Of a DNA stretch of 64,000 bases, positions 33,659 to 44,613 are shown piece after piece; position 1 is the first letter of the stretch; each line of letters opens with the position of its first letter. The notes beneath the pieces were generated by a model. That model ran no database searches. It saw only the letters and a program-made list of their open reading frames with translations, and was not told the DNA's origin. This stretch comes from Hygrocybe punicea. Lineage: Eukaryota > Basidiomycota > Agaricomycetes > Agaricales > Hygrophoraceae. The position numbers and the translations under genes were made by a program. Where the stretch lies: assembly GCA_963556145.1 (NCBI GenBank), contig OY744468.1:310001-374000 (forward strand), read 5' to 3'.

Positions 33659-36600
33659 ATGCCGAAATCAAAAGTCATTTCCCGGTCGGGAAAAAAAAAG
33701 GAATTTGCCAGAGAGGTTGAATTTATGGTCGTGGAAAAGAAACGAGGTGGAAAGACTGTCAAGGCTCGTCCAGTTATTCGTCCGCCAAGTCCTGTAAAAC
33801 AATCACATAGGAGTGAAGATCTTCCCTTGCCCTCAACGTCGTTTGTGGAAGAGGAGGACCCTCAGACAAGGAGACATCGCAATAAGCGTGGAAAGGTTGA
33901 CACAACTATTATCTGTACGACTTGATTTTGATTGCATGTCAATTAGACACAGAATGATGAAATGGAAGCCTGGAAAGCAATTCACAAGCAATACCTCTCC
34001 GAACTCTTATCATCTGAGGCCCCCCCTTCCGATGTTACATGCCAGTCATGTCTGATGGCCGATATCACCATTCGTTGCCCTGATTGCTATGGTTGCCCTT
34101 CGTTCTGCCAGCGTTGTTGTTTGCAGACACACATTCATAATCCATTCCACAGAATTGAGATATGGAATGGCAGATGTTTCCTGAAACATGACCTTAATAC
34201 GATTGGCCTGGTCATGCATCTTGGCCATGGTGGAGGCGATTGTCCGTCATACAGAAAAGATGGCCTCCAGCCATCTGTCGAAGATACATATCTGCATGAT
34301 GTTCTTATGTCAGGTGGTGGTGAGGAGGACGATTTGGATCTGGCTTTGGCAGTTCACGCCGAGGAAGATATCATAACTGTCACTCATATGAATGGAATTT
34401 ACCGACGTCGAATCCGATGGTGCTCCTGCCCAGATGCCCCCACTCAAGATATTCAACTACTTCGAATGCATTTGTATCCTGCAACAGCAAAACGGCCATC
34501 GTCAGCATTCACTTTCCAGCTCCTGGATCATTTCTACATTGATTCGATGGAGTGCAAAACATCTGCAAACAACTTTTATAACAAGTTAAGGAGACTGTCT
34601 TCCAATGCATTTCCAGATACATTGCCAGTTCATGATATACTGGTTGTTTTGTTACATTGTGCATACAGAACGGAGTACTGAGTTATGGTGTTCAGGATCG
34701 TTATCGTGAGCTAATGAGGGTGTCAAGACAGTGGCGATACTTGCACCTCAAGAAACGATTCGGCTTTGGGCATGACACTGAGAGGGAGCCTGGTAATGGC
34801 GATCTGGCATTGTTTTGCCCTGCATGTCCCCAGCCAGGGATAAATCTTCCGCAGAACTGGATGGATAGACCGCATCAGTGGGTCATTCTGATCAGCTTTC
34901 ATGTAGTTCCACACCAAACAGGGAAACAGGTGGCTTTACAGGCCCAGCATCGTCGTCGATGGCAATTTCAAAGCTGAGCAGATTAACATGCGGAAGCCTG
35001 ATGACGACGTTGGGCTTATTGATGGACAAGGCTATATGGTTGAGGATGCACCTTATCATGCTCATCTGGCAGCTTCCCTGGAGTCCAAAGAGGTATTTAT
35101 CGAATTGTGAATTTCGTGAATGCTAAATCAATGATCATGTATCAGAGGTCACAGTGCTCCAATCACAAGGCCGTCAACCAAGCAAACGCCAATCGTCATA
35201 ACTTATATGCTACTGGCATCGGTGCATGTGCATGTGCCAAGCATGGTTGCTTTGTACCCCACAGTGTCGTCGACTTCCAGAAGGGTGAACGGTTAGTCAT
35301 GTATTTTGAGCTATGAATCGTGACAAATTTATTAAAGAGTCTGCACCAGACACATGAACGTTGATTATTCGATATGCAATGCTCTCAATAGGCTGTGCCA
35401 CAGTGGTATCACCCAAGCACTGGTGGAATATGATATTGCCTGCAGTTGGCTGATCAATTTTGCTAAAAGGGTTTCCGATTCCGACCACCTCACTCTCCCT
35501 GAGGCGCTTGAGATCATTGGGGCTGTGGGCAAGTTTCATCTTGGTGCACATGTTGCGAAGTGTTTTGCCCTATTCAGTCTCAACTTCGTTCGTGGTGCTG
35601 GTCAGCAGGATGGTGAAATTTTGGAGACACTGTGGGCTATCATCAACAAGATTTCCAGTTTTATTCGTTTCATGTCAAAATCCCAACGACGTGAGATCTT
35701 GGATGACCTTATGAGGGATTCGAATTGGAAGAAGTTGGTAGGAATGGGTAGGTGATTCATAGGCATGTCATCAATACATATCATCACCATAGCTGTCACA
35801 CAGTTCGGTCTTTGTTGAAATGATATGATAAAGCAGTAGATGGAATGCAGGAAATGAAGGCAGCCTTTGAGGAGCTTTCCGAAACTGTGGATGAGCAAGT
35901 GCTGGTGGAGTGGAAGGAAGAAGAAAGAAGGGCAATGGATTTCCATGGTGACTACTTGAGGGTATTCGACGTCAGAATGGAGAAAGGTTTGTCTTGTAAA
36001 GTGTTGGTGTTTTGGACACGGTAATGATGTTTCACCAGCACCATCGCAGGCTGAGATCAGGTTGAGACTGATGACAGGGAATCCCAAAGATGTAATGGCT
36101 GGTCGGGTGACCATCTTAAATGAAGGAATAAACATAGAACAAGCACAGTAGGATGTATCCTCATTCTCATCGATCGTCTCTTTGACATTTGTTTACCCTA
36201 CAGGAATACTCTGAAAACAACGGCTCGTGCTGTTCAAAAAACGGGCAGTTTCACAGACAAGGCAAATCTGGAGGATCGGCGAAATAGACTGCAGTCTTGG
36301 ATCGACTCGTTCCACAGAAAAATACAAGGAATACTTGGTGAAGATGTGGATGAGTGTAATCTGGTCAATTATGATCCCACTGCTGATGACTGGATTGTGG
36401 ATGTGGATGAGGAGGGTGGGGTAGACGAAGAAGATGATGACCATGTTGCAGAATGGCCAGAAAATTGCCGACTCACAATGCCATCGACCTTAGGAGTGGA
36501 GGAATGTGCTCGGCTGGGTTTGGAAAATTTGGTGGCTCAGGAGGTGGAACTCAGGGTGGGCCAAGCAAACGATTGTTTGGAAAACTTGAGGATGACACTG

Positions 36601-37222
36601 GGTGAGAAAATGGTAATCTTTCGAACCTCTGTTCGTGGAGCAAACAGCCAGAAGAAGAAGACTCGAGCATGGGACGACATACATGCCATCCAGCAAAAAG
36701 TTGGTAAATATGCCACCAGCTACAGGCAGGCTCGTCGAGCATTGGTCAATCTAGGGGGGAATGCAGACATTTTGGATCGTTTCAAAGTGCTGAGGCAGGA
36801 GGATATCAAGATGAGTGGTGATATGCTTGAGGAGAATAGAGTGGGCCAGAGGAGTCACAAGCTGCCCTGGATCTGGCGGAGGAAAGAAAGGAATAATACT
36901 GGTGACAACGATTGGATGCAAGAAGGTGAATGGTTCTGCTACAGCAATTCATGGAAGATCTTACTGCTATACAGTGTATCGTGTAAACTGGCTCCGTGGC
37001 AAGGCCAGATATGATCGGTGGTCTGAAGAATTGCAAAGCGTCAAGTCAGAAATGGGTAACGTGATTCGTTGGCTGCAACACCAGAAGGTGCAATGGGAAG
37101 CACGTCGTGACAAAGTTGGTCTGGGACTGAGGGGGCACATCTGTTATGCGGAAAAACAAATGGTAATGTGGAGGAATATGATAGCACAAGCAGAAACTGC
37201 CTTTTCCAACAAGATGGAGTAA
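33659..37222 (+). CDS. KDZ-family transposase, apparently intact
   Basis: Splices conceptually into one open frame: 33659-33895, 33947-34642, 34696-34877, 34942-35092, 35146-35291, 35350-35747, 35837-35986, then exons near 36044-36148 and 36205-36925, ending in the frame that stops at 37222. The basic N-terminus leads to a cysteine cluster (CQSCLMADITIRCPDCYGCP, SFCQRCC, H..PFHRIEIWNG). Then come GIYRRRIRWCSCPD and LLDHFYIDSMECKTSANNFY. The catalytic residues of this DDE-type fold can be assigned to IVVDGNFKAEQ, VEYDIACSW and GQQDGEILETLW. Further motifs are ATGIGACACAKHGCFVPHSV and VDFQKGER. The C-terminus is helical. I saw no stop or frameshift in the reconstructed exons. The product should cut the TIRs at 20700 and 38543 in the nucleus. 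Confidence 0.88.
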
Positions 37223-37339
37223 TACATATTATTAGAGAAGATATAGTTGAACAGAAGAAAGTAATATATTTTTAACCAACTGGACCATAACCATCTGCCA
37301 AGAATGACCAGCAAGCCAATATATGGTATTTGCCAACCC

Positions 37340-38543
37340 ATGTCCCATGGCTGACGGTATACTAACCAGGATTGGCCAATCCATGGCCAACCGAAATACC
37401 CAGACCTGTTGGCCAATCCACCTTTCATGGCCAGCCGACATACCCAGACCCATCGGCCAACCCACGTTCCATGGCCAGCTGAAATACCCAGACCTGTCGG
37501 CCAATCCACCTTTCATGGCCAGCCGACATACCGAGGCCCGTTGGCCAATCCATGTTCCATGGCCAACCGAAATACCCAGACCCATCGGCCAACCCACCTT
37601 TCATGGCCAGCCGACATACCGAGACCCGTTGGCCAATCCATGTTCCATGGCCAACACAAATACCCAGACCTGTCGGCCAATCCACCTTTCATGGCCAGCC
37701 GACATACCCAGACCCACTGGCCAATCCATGTTCCATGGCCAACCAAAATACCCAGACCTGTCGGCCAATCCACCTTTCATGGCCAGCTGACATACCGAGA
37801 CCCGTTGGCCAATCCATGTTCCATGGCCAACCGAAATACCCAGACCCATCGGCCAACCCACCTTTCATGGCCAGCCGACATACCGAGACCCGTTGGCCAA
37901 TCCATGTTCCATGGCCAACACAAATACCCAGACCTGTCGGCCAATCCACCTTTCATGGCCAGCCGACATACCCAGACCCACTGGCCAATCCATGTTCCAT
38001 GGCCAACCAAAATACCCAGACCTGTCGGCCAATCCACCTTTCATGGCCAGCTGACATACCGAGACCCGTCGGCCAATCCATGTTCCATGGCCAGCTGAAA
38101 TACCCAGACCCATCGGCCAATCCATGTTCCATGGCCAACCGAAATACCCAGTGTGGTCGGCCAATCCACCTTTCATGGCCAGCCGACATACCCAGACCCG
38201 TCAGCCAATCCATGTTCCATGGCCAGCTGAAATACCCAGACACGTCGGCCAATCCACCTTTCATGGCCAGCCAAATTACCCTGGGCTGTCGGCCAATCCA
38301 TGTTCCATGGCCTGCCAAGATACCCAGACCGGTCGGCCAATCCATCTCCCATGGCCAGCCAAAATATCCAGACCGGTTGGCCAATATATCCCCCTGCTTC
38401 GGCCAACCCATGCTTCTCCGAACATGGAACCCTCGGCCAAGCCATCTGCCCTGGAGAAAGATATTGGTCGGCCGAGATTGGCTGGCCCACTCGGAGTCGC
38501 AATTGTCCCTCTCGGCTGAGCCATGTCTTGTGGAAAAGATATG
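37340..38543 (-). repeat. Right terminal region: 44-bp array plus TIR
   Basis: About 24 units of 44 bp alternate two types: GGCCAATCCACCTTTCATGG with CCAGCCGACATACC, and GGCCAATCCATGTTCCATGG with CCAACCGAAATACC. Six units form a higher-order repeat of 264 bp, visible as near-identical segments at about 37552 and 37816. The unit length and composition keep long frames open on both strands (up to 346 codons); these are not taken as genes. Beyond 38390 the sequence is the unique TIR mirroring 20700-20850. The CCATGG and TGGCCA cores are palindromic and could be transposase-binding sites. Confidence 0.9.
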
Positions 38544-38941
38544 CTGTAAGGTGTGCATATGCCTACCAGGAATATACTGGTATGGCCCATGAGCGCAAGA
38601 GCTCGACATCATACGGGATGCTGTCTCTTCTCCAAGTCATCCTCATCGTCGCTGTCACAAGTATTATTGTGACGATGGCTCATTATTATCTCCCTCTCTC
38701 CGATGATGCTACTGTCGCCCTCCTCTTGAAGCATATCAACGCTGAAGACAGAGCGCTCAAGAGTGGTGGCTCACCCCTTGGTGCAGTTGGTAAAATGCTA
38801 GACACAGTTCTCGTGAGTCACCCAGAGGTGGTTACTCCACATTTAATGGACGATGCATGCAAATCAGGCTGGATTCTAGCCATGGACAAGAGGCAAATCC
38901 CAGAAGACCTAGAAGAACAGGATTTCAGTAGACTACTTTAG
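38544..38941 (+). pseudogene. WD40 gene, 3' exon with membrane segment
   Basis: Frame with GMLSLLQVILIVAVTSIIV (one membrane span) and a C-terminal tail DDATVALLLKHINAEDRALK, ending EEQDFSRLL at 38941. It lies immediately outside the KDZ element's right TIR, in the same direction as the WD40 part at 19395-20672. Agaricomycete WD40 proteins of this type often end in a membrane anchor, so I infer that the two parts were one gene before insertion. The exon start is not fixed. Confidence 0.55.
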
Positions 38942-39071
38942 TTAGTATGTCTATATTGTATGTGATACACTAATTGAAGGCCTGAGTGGCTGCTGCGTGT
39001 GCTCCACGTGCCCTCCAAGTTAGTCACCATAAAAGAGCCAGATCAATTTTTAATTTCTTTTACGTCTCACA

Positions 39072-40482
39072 ATGGACTGCCTTGCGGAAATTCGAGTAAG
39101 TGCCTGCAGAGTCTATGTCACCCCAATTTCTCATGAATTTTCTACAGGATGATGTCTCCCAGTTTCTCGACTTGCAAGCGACGGATGAAGATGGAGAAGA
39201 ATCTGAGGATGAGGAAGACCTCAGTCGGTGATCTCCTCTCTAAACATGAATAGTAGATGATTGTCTACATACAGCTGCCTTCGTTATTTCTGACGTGGAA
39301 GAAGATGAAAGCGACGATGATTCTCCTCAACGTCCGTTCATGGAAAGTGAATTACAGGATGGTTGGGAGCAACTAGTGGAACATCTACAGAATGTAGATC
39401 AATCGCGTGAATATCCTCAAGCTGCCGATGACACTGTTGCAGTGTGTCCCACAATGCAGGACCCTGGATTGTGGATGATAAGAACCCGTGTAAAGATTGG
39501 TGTCACTCTTTGAATACATTGGTTTACTTACCAACATCATCAGTCTAGATCAGAGGCTGCGACGATCTTCAAACTTATGGAACAGCAACTTCGCTTAAGT
39601 GGTGATGGTCCTGTGATATCAGCCTCTGTTGTACCAGCCTGTCCAGATCGCGTCTTCGTGGAGAGTCGGAATCCAGATGAGTTATGGTGTTCTTGTCTGC
39701 TGATTTTGAGTGTGGTCAAGACGAAGTATATGACTCTGATCCCGATAGACGAGCAGATAGATATCTTCAATTTCCGTAGTCAGGACCGACGCATCATGGC
39801 ACGGAGTTGGGTTCGTTTACGACGAGGACCAAACAAAGGGGATCTGGCCTATGTACTGCATTCAAGCGTCAATTCTGACCGTGTCCAGATCGCTGTGCTC
39901 CCATGCGGCCTTTTCAGTTTGCCAGGTGGATTTGACAACAAAAAGCACAAGCGCAAAAGCCAAAGAGTCCCCGCTGGACCATTTGATCCAATTGAGATCA
40001 AGCGGATCCATGGTCCGGATGCAATCCAACAAAAAGGAGGCAATTACTATGTGTTCGATAAGAAAGTCTACCGTAAAGGCATGCTCATACTGAATGTGCA
40101 GTCGGTACATACACTTCTTCGTGTTTCTTCTCCACCTCTTGCCGAGATCAAACCATTTATTGACGCGGGCTTCGTCACACCTGGGGCAGCTCTTGCAGTG
40201 ACTTCTGATGAAGTCGGTGCGAGTGTCCAACCTGGCGACTCCGTCGAGTTAATTGCTGGTGAGCAATCGGGCTGCAAGGCCATGGTCGTTACTTGCCATG
40301 AGCACATCGCTTTGGTCGATGTCGAACCCTCGGTTTTCGATCAACCCTCAATGTTTTTGGAGGTTCCACTCAAGAATATACGACGTATCTTTCACGTCGG
40401 AGACAGCGTTCACGTTAGAGAGGGCACAGGTGAGCATGCTGGTTCATCTGGCTGTGTCATTGCAGTCCTTGATTGTGGGTGA
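39072..40482 (+). CDS. Spt5-like protein (NGN and KOW domains), N-terminal part
   Basis: Begins MDCLAEIR, then an intron and an acidic segment (DDVSQFLDLQATDEDGEE; VEEDESDDDSP), typical of Spt5 N-termini. After an intron at about 39489-39544 comes an NGN-like domain: SGDGPVISASVVPACPDRVF with VESRNPDELW, then VVKTKYMTLIPIDEQIDIF. Three KOW-type motifs follow: MARSWVRLRRGPNKGDLAYV; VQPGDSVELIAGEQSGCKAM; FHVGDSVHVREGTGEHAGSS. True Spt5 binds Spt4 and clamps RNA polymerase II; Agaricomycetes have expanded sets of short Spt5-like paralogs whose role is unknown. The frame stops at 40482 or splices at the GT just before it. Coding of the same family resumes by about 42125. Confidence 0.72.
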
Positions 40483-40812
40483 CGCTTTGTTACGTTTCCA
40501 GCTCCGCTTCCAACCCTGATGCCCATTCCGATACCCACCATGATGATTCTGCACTGCACACCTTCCTTTTTCATTTCTTTTTGTCCTTTGTCTTCTTTTC
40601 AATGTCATTGTTTCTTCTTTTGGACATCCTTGTATTTTCTTGTTCTTGTTCTTTTCTTTCCCTTCTTCCAGAACAATCCAGACCGACCATGGACATATCC
40701 CATGTGACCTTGCTGTACCCGAATAGTCTCCTTGCCGACGGACATCATTGCTATTGTCTTTTCCCTTGCCCTGACATATTGTTGACTTCATCCCACGACA
40801 AACCAATTTACA

Positions 40813-40983
40813 ATGGCTGTACTCCCAACACAGCTAATTACCGTAATCATCATTGGCAGCATCGCCATCACCTTCCTGATCGGTTTTTACCTTGTTATGA
40901 TCTATCTTTGGCATCGGTACCGAAACCCTTCTGCCATCGATACTTCCGACTTCCACCTCGACAATATATCGACACGTAATTGA
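40813..40983 (+). CDS. Small single-span membrane ORF (56 aa)
   Basis: ATG in a good context (ACAATGG), then MAVLPTQLITVIIIGSIAIT with FLIGFYLVMIYLW (one strong membrane segment), and a short polar tail (HRYRNPSAIDTSDFHLDNIS) to a TGA. No homolog is recognised. It sits in the 1.7-kb stretch that separates the two halves of the Spt5-like gene. It could be a genuine small protein, part of an inserted element, or chance. Confidence 0.35.
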   Translation: MAVLPTQLITVIIIGSIAITFLIGFYLVMIYLWHRYRNPSAIDTSDFHLDNISTRN

Positions 40984-42120
40984 CAATTGCCATACCTGGA
41001 TATATGGTTTCCACTTTCGTACCCTGTGCCTACCATTATCCTCCCTGACGATCCGACGACATTCCTCACCTGCATGCGAACTCTGAACAATCCCCGATCA
41101 CAAGACATTTCACTGTTCTCTCTAATCCGACCATCGCCGAAGCACATTCTTTTGGACTGAAACCACAGACCATACGACTTCCCAAACAGTGAACCAACCC
41201 CTATCGCATATTGTTCGCACGACACCGCTTCAATGCAGTACCCGACGACTTGTTCCCACAGCTTGTCACTCGTGCCATGACTCGAAACCTGGACCCACAT
41301 TCATTTATCCTTTTCCATCTATGATCTCGATACCTCCCACACTCGTTTACAATGATACCCTTTCTTGGATGAATACCGACATCAAGTGGACCTTCTTGTT
41401 CCACAAACAGGACAAGACATCACTCCTCGATACGTCATCAACACAGACATCGTCATCCGGTACAGCTTGTGCTGTTCACATGTCTGACCTCGACTAGCCC
41501 ACCGTCCTAGTTGGTTTTCCTTCCACACATTCCTTTGTTTTCTTTCATACCAACCTTGCCATTACATCCACACCACCTCAAGACACTCTCATCACCAACC
41601 CCACACTGGACAATACCCATCTTCGACCCGACCGTGCAACGCACTTGCCAGACTGCGCACTTGCCTGTTACAGCAAGTGTAGACCCTGAATAGGCAATTC
41701 TGCACATCACATGATCTGATGACAAATCATCCGAGTCATCCAGACCCCCTCTATTCCTCAATGACACCCGGGCCTCCAGTTGGATCACGAGAACATCGAC
41801 ATGAGGACGCCTCATGTACGCCTCATGGTGAACACATGGTAGAGTTGGACATGTTGTAGCTTCATGGTTGGATTCCCATTTACCTCCCCTCAAGACCAGC
41901 CACTATATGTACTGTTCTTGTTGTTGGTTCGGACTTTTTCTTCTTTTCCTTTCCTTACGTTTAGTCTGGTTCTTGGGGCAGACTCATCTTGTTTTGGGTA
42001 ACCCCCACGGCTCGCAATGACATTAGACCTTGACCCCCCCCCTCTTGGCAGTGTTGACTTAGCTGTAAGCAACAATGAAAACTGCTGTCCTCTCCTCTGG
42101 AAACCGATCCCCTGTTAAGT
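40984..42120. other. Unassigned stretch inside Spt5-like locus
   Basis: Short frames only. It is Thr/Pro/Ser-rich on both strands and has no repeat partner in the window. It may be an insertion or rapidly evolving linker exons of the Spt5-like gene. Confidence 0.35.
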
Positions 42121-42124
42121 TGAT

Positions 42125-43294
42125 TGTTGCCGGAGCCCGCTGCAGAAGCGATCCATAACACGCTTGAGCTTCATTGAGGACAAGACCAGGAATATTGTAA
42201 GTCACCACTTCATCTTAAACTGAGCAGGCAATCAATTAGCAATAGGTTGATACCCTCTCCACATCTGTCGAATCGTTTCAACCCATATCTGTCGAGTTGC
42301 TCTGCGTTCATGCCGATCCGGTCAAGGAGAAGCCGTCATCAATCCACTGGTCGGGAGACGTGTCCTGGTGGCTGGTAAAACCCATTACAAAGGATATGTT
42401 GGCTATGTGCGATCTGTGTCTACCAATGTTGTCCTTGTCGCCTTTGACGCAAATCAGCGTGTGCAGAGCATACCAATCCACGACGTTATTGACTTGTAAT
42501 GTGCATTTATTGATATTGTGGCCTCCCTACTAACATACATGAAATCTCAGCTCCAATGGAAGGACATTGGGAGGGGCTGAGATTTGGCCTGAATGGCGTC
42601 GAGATTTTGTGAAAGCTCTTCGCAATCATGTCGCAGGTCATCAGACTCGCCCTACTACACCCCCACCCGATGTTACCAATCATTACTATCCACCTTTGCC
42701 CATTATCTGCTCGTATTCACGATCGCCCTCGCCTTGTGTATCCGGCCCTGCGACAGATGCCGAAACATCGGCATGGTCAATAACCACAGAGGATGTTGTT
42801 AACATTCACAAACCTTATGGTATGTGATCTCAGTATACCTTGTTCACCCAGACCACTGACAAGAATCAGATGGACCTGGTAAATGGTTGCTTGACCCCCT
42901 CGTATGTGCAAAATTCGACACAGATCCCATCATGGTCTCATTCAAGACGGAATATGATGGTGGTCGGTGGAGTGGCCGCACTGCCAAGACGCTGAAGTCT
43001 TGGTTTATCACGGAGCATCTACGCCCTGGAGAGGTTGCATTGACATGGACTGACAATAGAGCCGCGGTTCACTTGGCCAATGTGCACGTTCAATTCCTGG
43101 AGCCAGCGCAGCCCATCCTCAACCAGAGGGTATTGATCATTGAAGGCACCAACATAGGGGAAATTGGTATACTTGAGAAAAGGAAGAGGGGAGGAAAGTC
43201 GACCATAAAATTGGTTGTAGTAAAGCTTGATCATTCCAATGTTCACATAGAAATACCGGAGACTGCCCTTTGTTGTATTAGTGATCAAGAATAA
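42125..43294 (+). CDS. Spt5-like protein, C-terminal part
   Basis: Exons read LSFIEDKTRNI, an intron (about 42199-42245), then VDTLSTSVESFQPISVELLC. The following frame, GRRVLVAGKTHYKGYVGYVR and VVLVAFDANQRVQSIPIHDV, is a KOW-like turn. A Pro-rich linker (TRPTTPPPDVTNHYYPPLP) and one more intron (about 42821-42869) lead to PGKWLLDPLVCAKFDTDPIM, then RVLIIEGTNIGEIGILEKRK. It stops at 43294. The arrangement fits the C-terminal half of the paralog at 39072-40482. Joining requires one more frame change near 42330, so there may be an unrecognised intron or a frameshift. Confidence 0.55.
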
Positions 43295-43494
43295 CAAATA
43301 TTTACACATCCACCACCTATCCGTGAAGTCTGACTGGTATGTCTGCAAATCCAAGCAAAAGAGGAAGAGGAGGGTTGAAGGGTTGTTATGAATTTCCCCA
43401 TGTACGTCAATTCCGCCTAGATCAAAGACCAAACCTAATATACCTGTTTGACGCCAGACACGTTGACAGGTAACTCATCATTGATGACTACGAC

Positions 43495-44398
43495 TATGCC
43501 CTTTGTATAACACGAAGAAAGCCTTTGTCCATAAGCGTGTCAATATCATCAGCTTCCAGAATACCAGGTGAATATTGATGGAAGGGATGGTTGTTCTTAG
43601 GATCGACGATCTGATATTGGATGAGTCATTTCCCATGATAGTAGAGGCCCCAGACTCACCGAGCATGTAGCGATGTTTAACAATTCGGCAAGTCTTGTCA
43701 AATCAAGGTCCCCATTTGGTTGGCAGTCGTAATTGATTTTCTCGCGTGTGATGCCAGTCTTTGGCATTTGTGTAGAGACGAAGGACCACCATTCTGATTG
43801 GAATTCTAGCTGCTTGTCAGCGTAACAGTCATTGTCAGCATAACAGTCATTGTCGCGAGATCTGATGCCAACCTTTTCTTCTGCTTCGTCTTTCTCTTGT
43901 TGACCAACTGGCCGTCGGTCTTTAGACGCTGATTGATAAGTAGTCTTGCAAGAGTTGGAAAACCAACCTCATGTGTTTGCAGGGGTTCTGGACTTCGTCT
44001 TGGCGCGTCAACATATGTATTTACTTCACTCTCGAATGATGGTGACTGTAATGCAGGTCTTGGAGGCAGCACTTGTGAACATTCAGGTCTCTGTCTCGGC
44101 AGGTCACTCAAAGCAGGTGTAGATGCTTGGCCGCCTGGTCGTGGCGTTGCAATAGTTCTTTTCCTCTGAACGGGTATGAGTTGTTTCCATTGTTTCAAAT
44201 CAGTCGAGCCTCACAAAGTCATGCAGGGCAGTGATATAGTCCTTTTTGATAGGTTTTCCCCGCTGTCCGCTGCTATTCACTGGCAGCTCGAATTTCTCGC
44301 AGAGTGATCACAGGATGTCGACATGATATTTGTCAAATGACGCTTGTCCAATGAAGTGAGTCTTCAGTAGATGAGCTTCGGCGGCCTTCGATGACATG
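43495..44398 (-). pseudogene. SAP-like small protein, one nonsense codon
   Basis: Starts near 44398 with MSSKAAEAHLLKTHFIGQAS, continuing YHVDIL-stop-SLCEKFELPVN and GKPIKKDYITALHDF, a SAP-like helix pair. The TGA (44308-44310) replaces what is plausibly Arg (CGA to TGA). After a GTGAGG...TTCAG intron the frame continues RKRTIATPRPGGQASTPALS, with a Pro/Arg-rich region to about 43830. A final exon with NNHPFHQYSPGILEADDID may end near 43495. Function unknown; a DNA-binding role is suggested only by the SAP-like motif. Confidence 0.45.
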
Positions 44399-44613
44399 AG
44401 TGGTGTGAGAAGCGCATCACTTTCCTCACATCTCATATACTGACTCGTTTTTTGTCCACCAATACAGTTGCTAGGCATATCACAACAAACAATCGAAGCG
44501 TACTAACAATGGAGTAGCTGGTTTATTGTATGTGAAACAAAAGCAGCGGCAATGGCAATGAATAAGAACCCAATACTGGCTCGAACCCAGCAACCTGCCC
44601 ATGCTCGTGTATC

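Larger units (their letters stand above)
20700..38543. mobile_element. 17.8-kb KDZ transposon carrying TET/JBP and JmjC genes
   Basis: Long inverted terminal regions pair base for base. Left, from about 20700: CATGGGTCAGCCGAGATGG, then CAATATCTTTCTCCAGGGCA and GGTTCCATGTTCGGAGAAGC. Right: the mirror image, ending around 38543. Outside this core the ends also share CAG..TATCTTT..CA. Inner parts hold GGCCAATCC / TGGCCA repeats, about 150 bp on the left and over 1 kb on the right. The cargo in order: coiled-coil gene (+), JmjC (-), TET/JBP (-), triplicated-exon gene (-), possible Ulp1-like fragment (+), KDZ transposase (+). The flanks are the two halves of a WD40 gene. I could not define a clean target duplication; the best candidate is ACGTATGC / GCATATGC with two transitions. 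Confidence 0.85.

Noticed and set aside
37340..38390. CRISPR array
   Set aside because: Units are contiguous 44-mers with no unique spacers, and the context is a eukaryotic transposon.
37323..38592. Long ORFs (up to 346 codons) on both strands
   Set aside because: They are produced by the 44-bp array, which keeps most frames open; mirror frames are equally long, and the translations are only shifts of one repeat.
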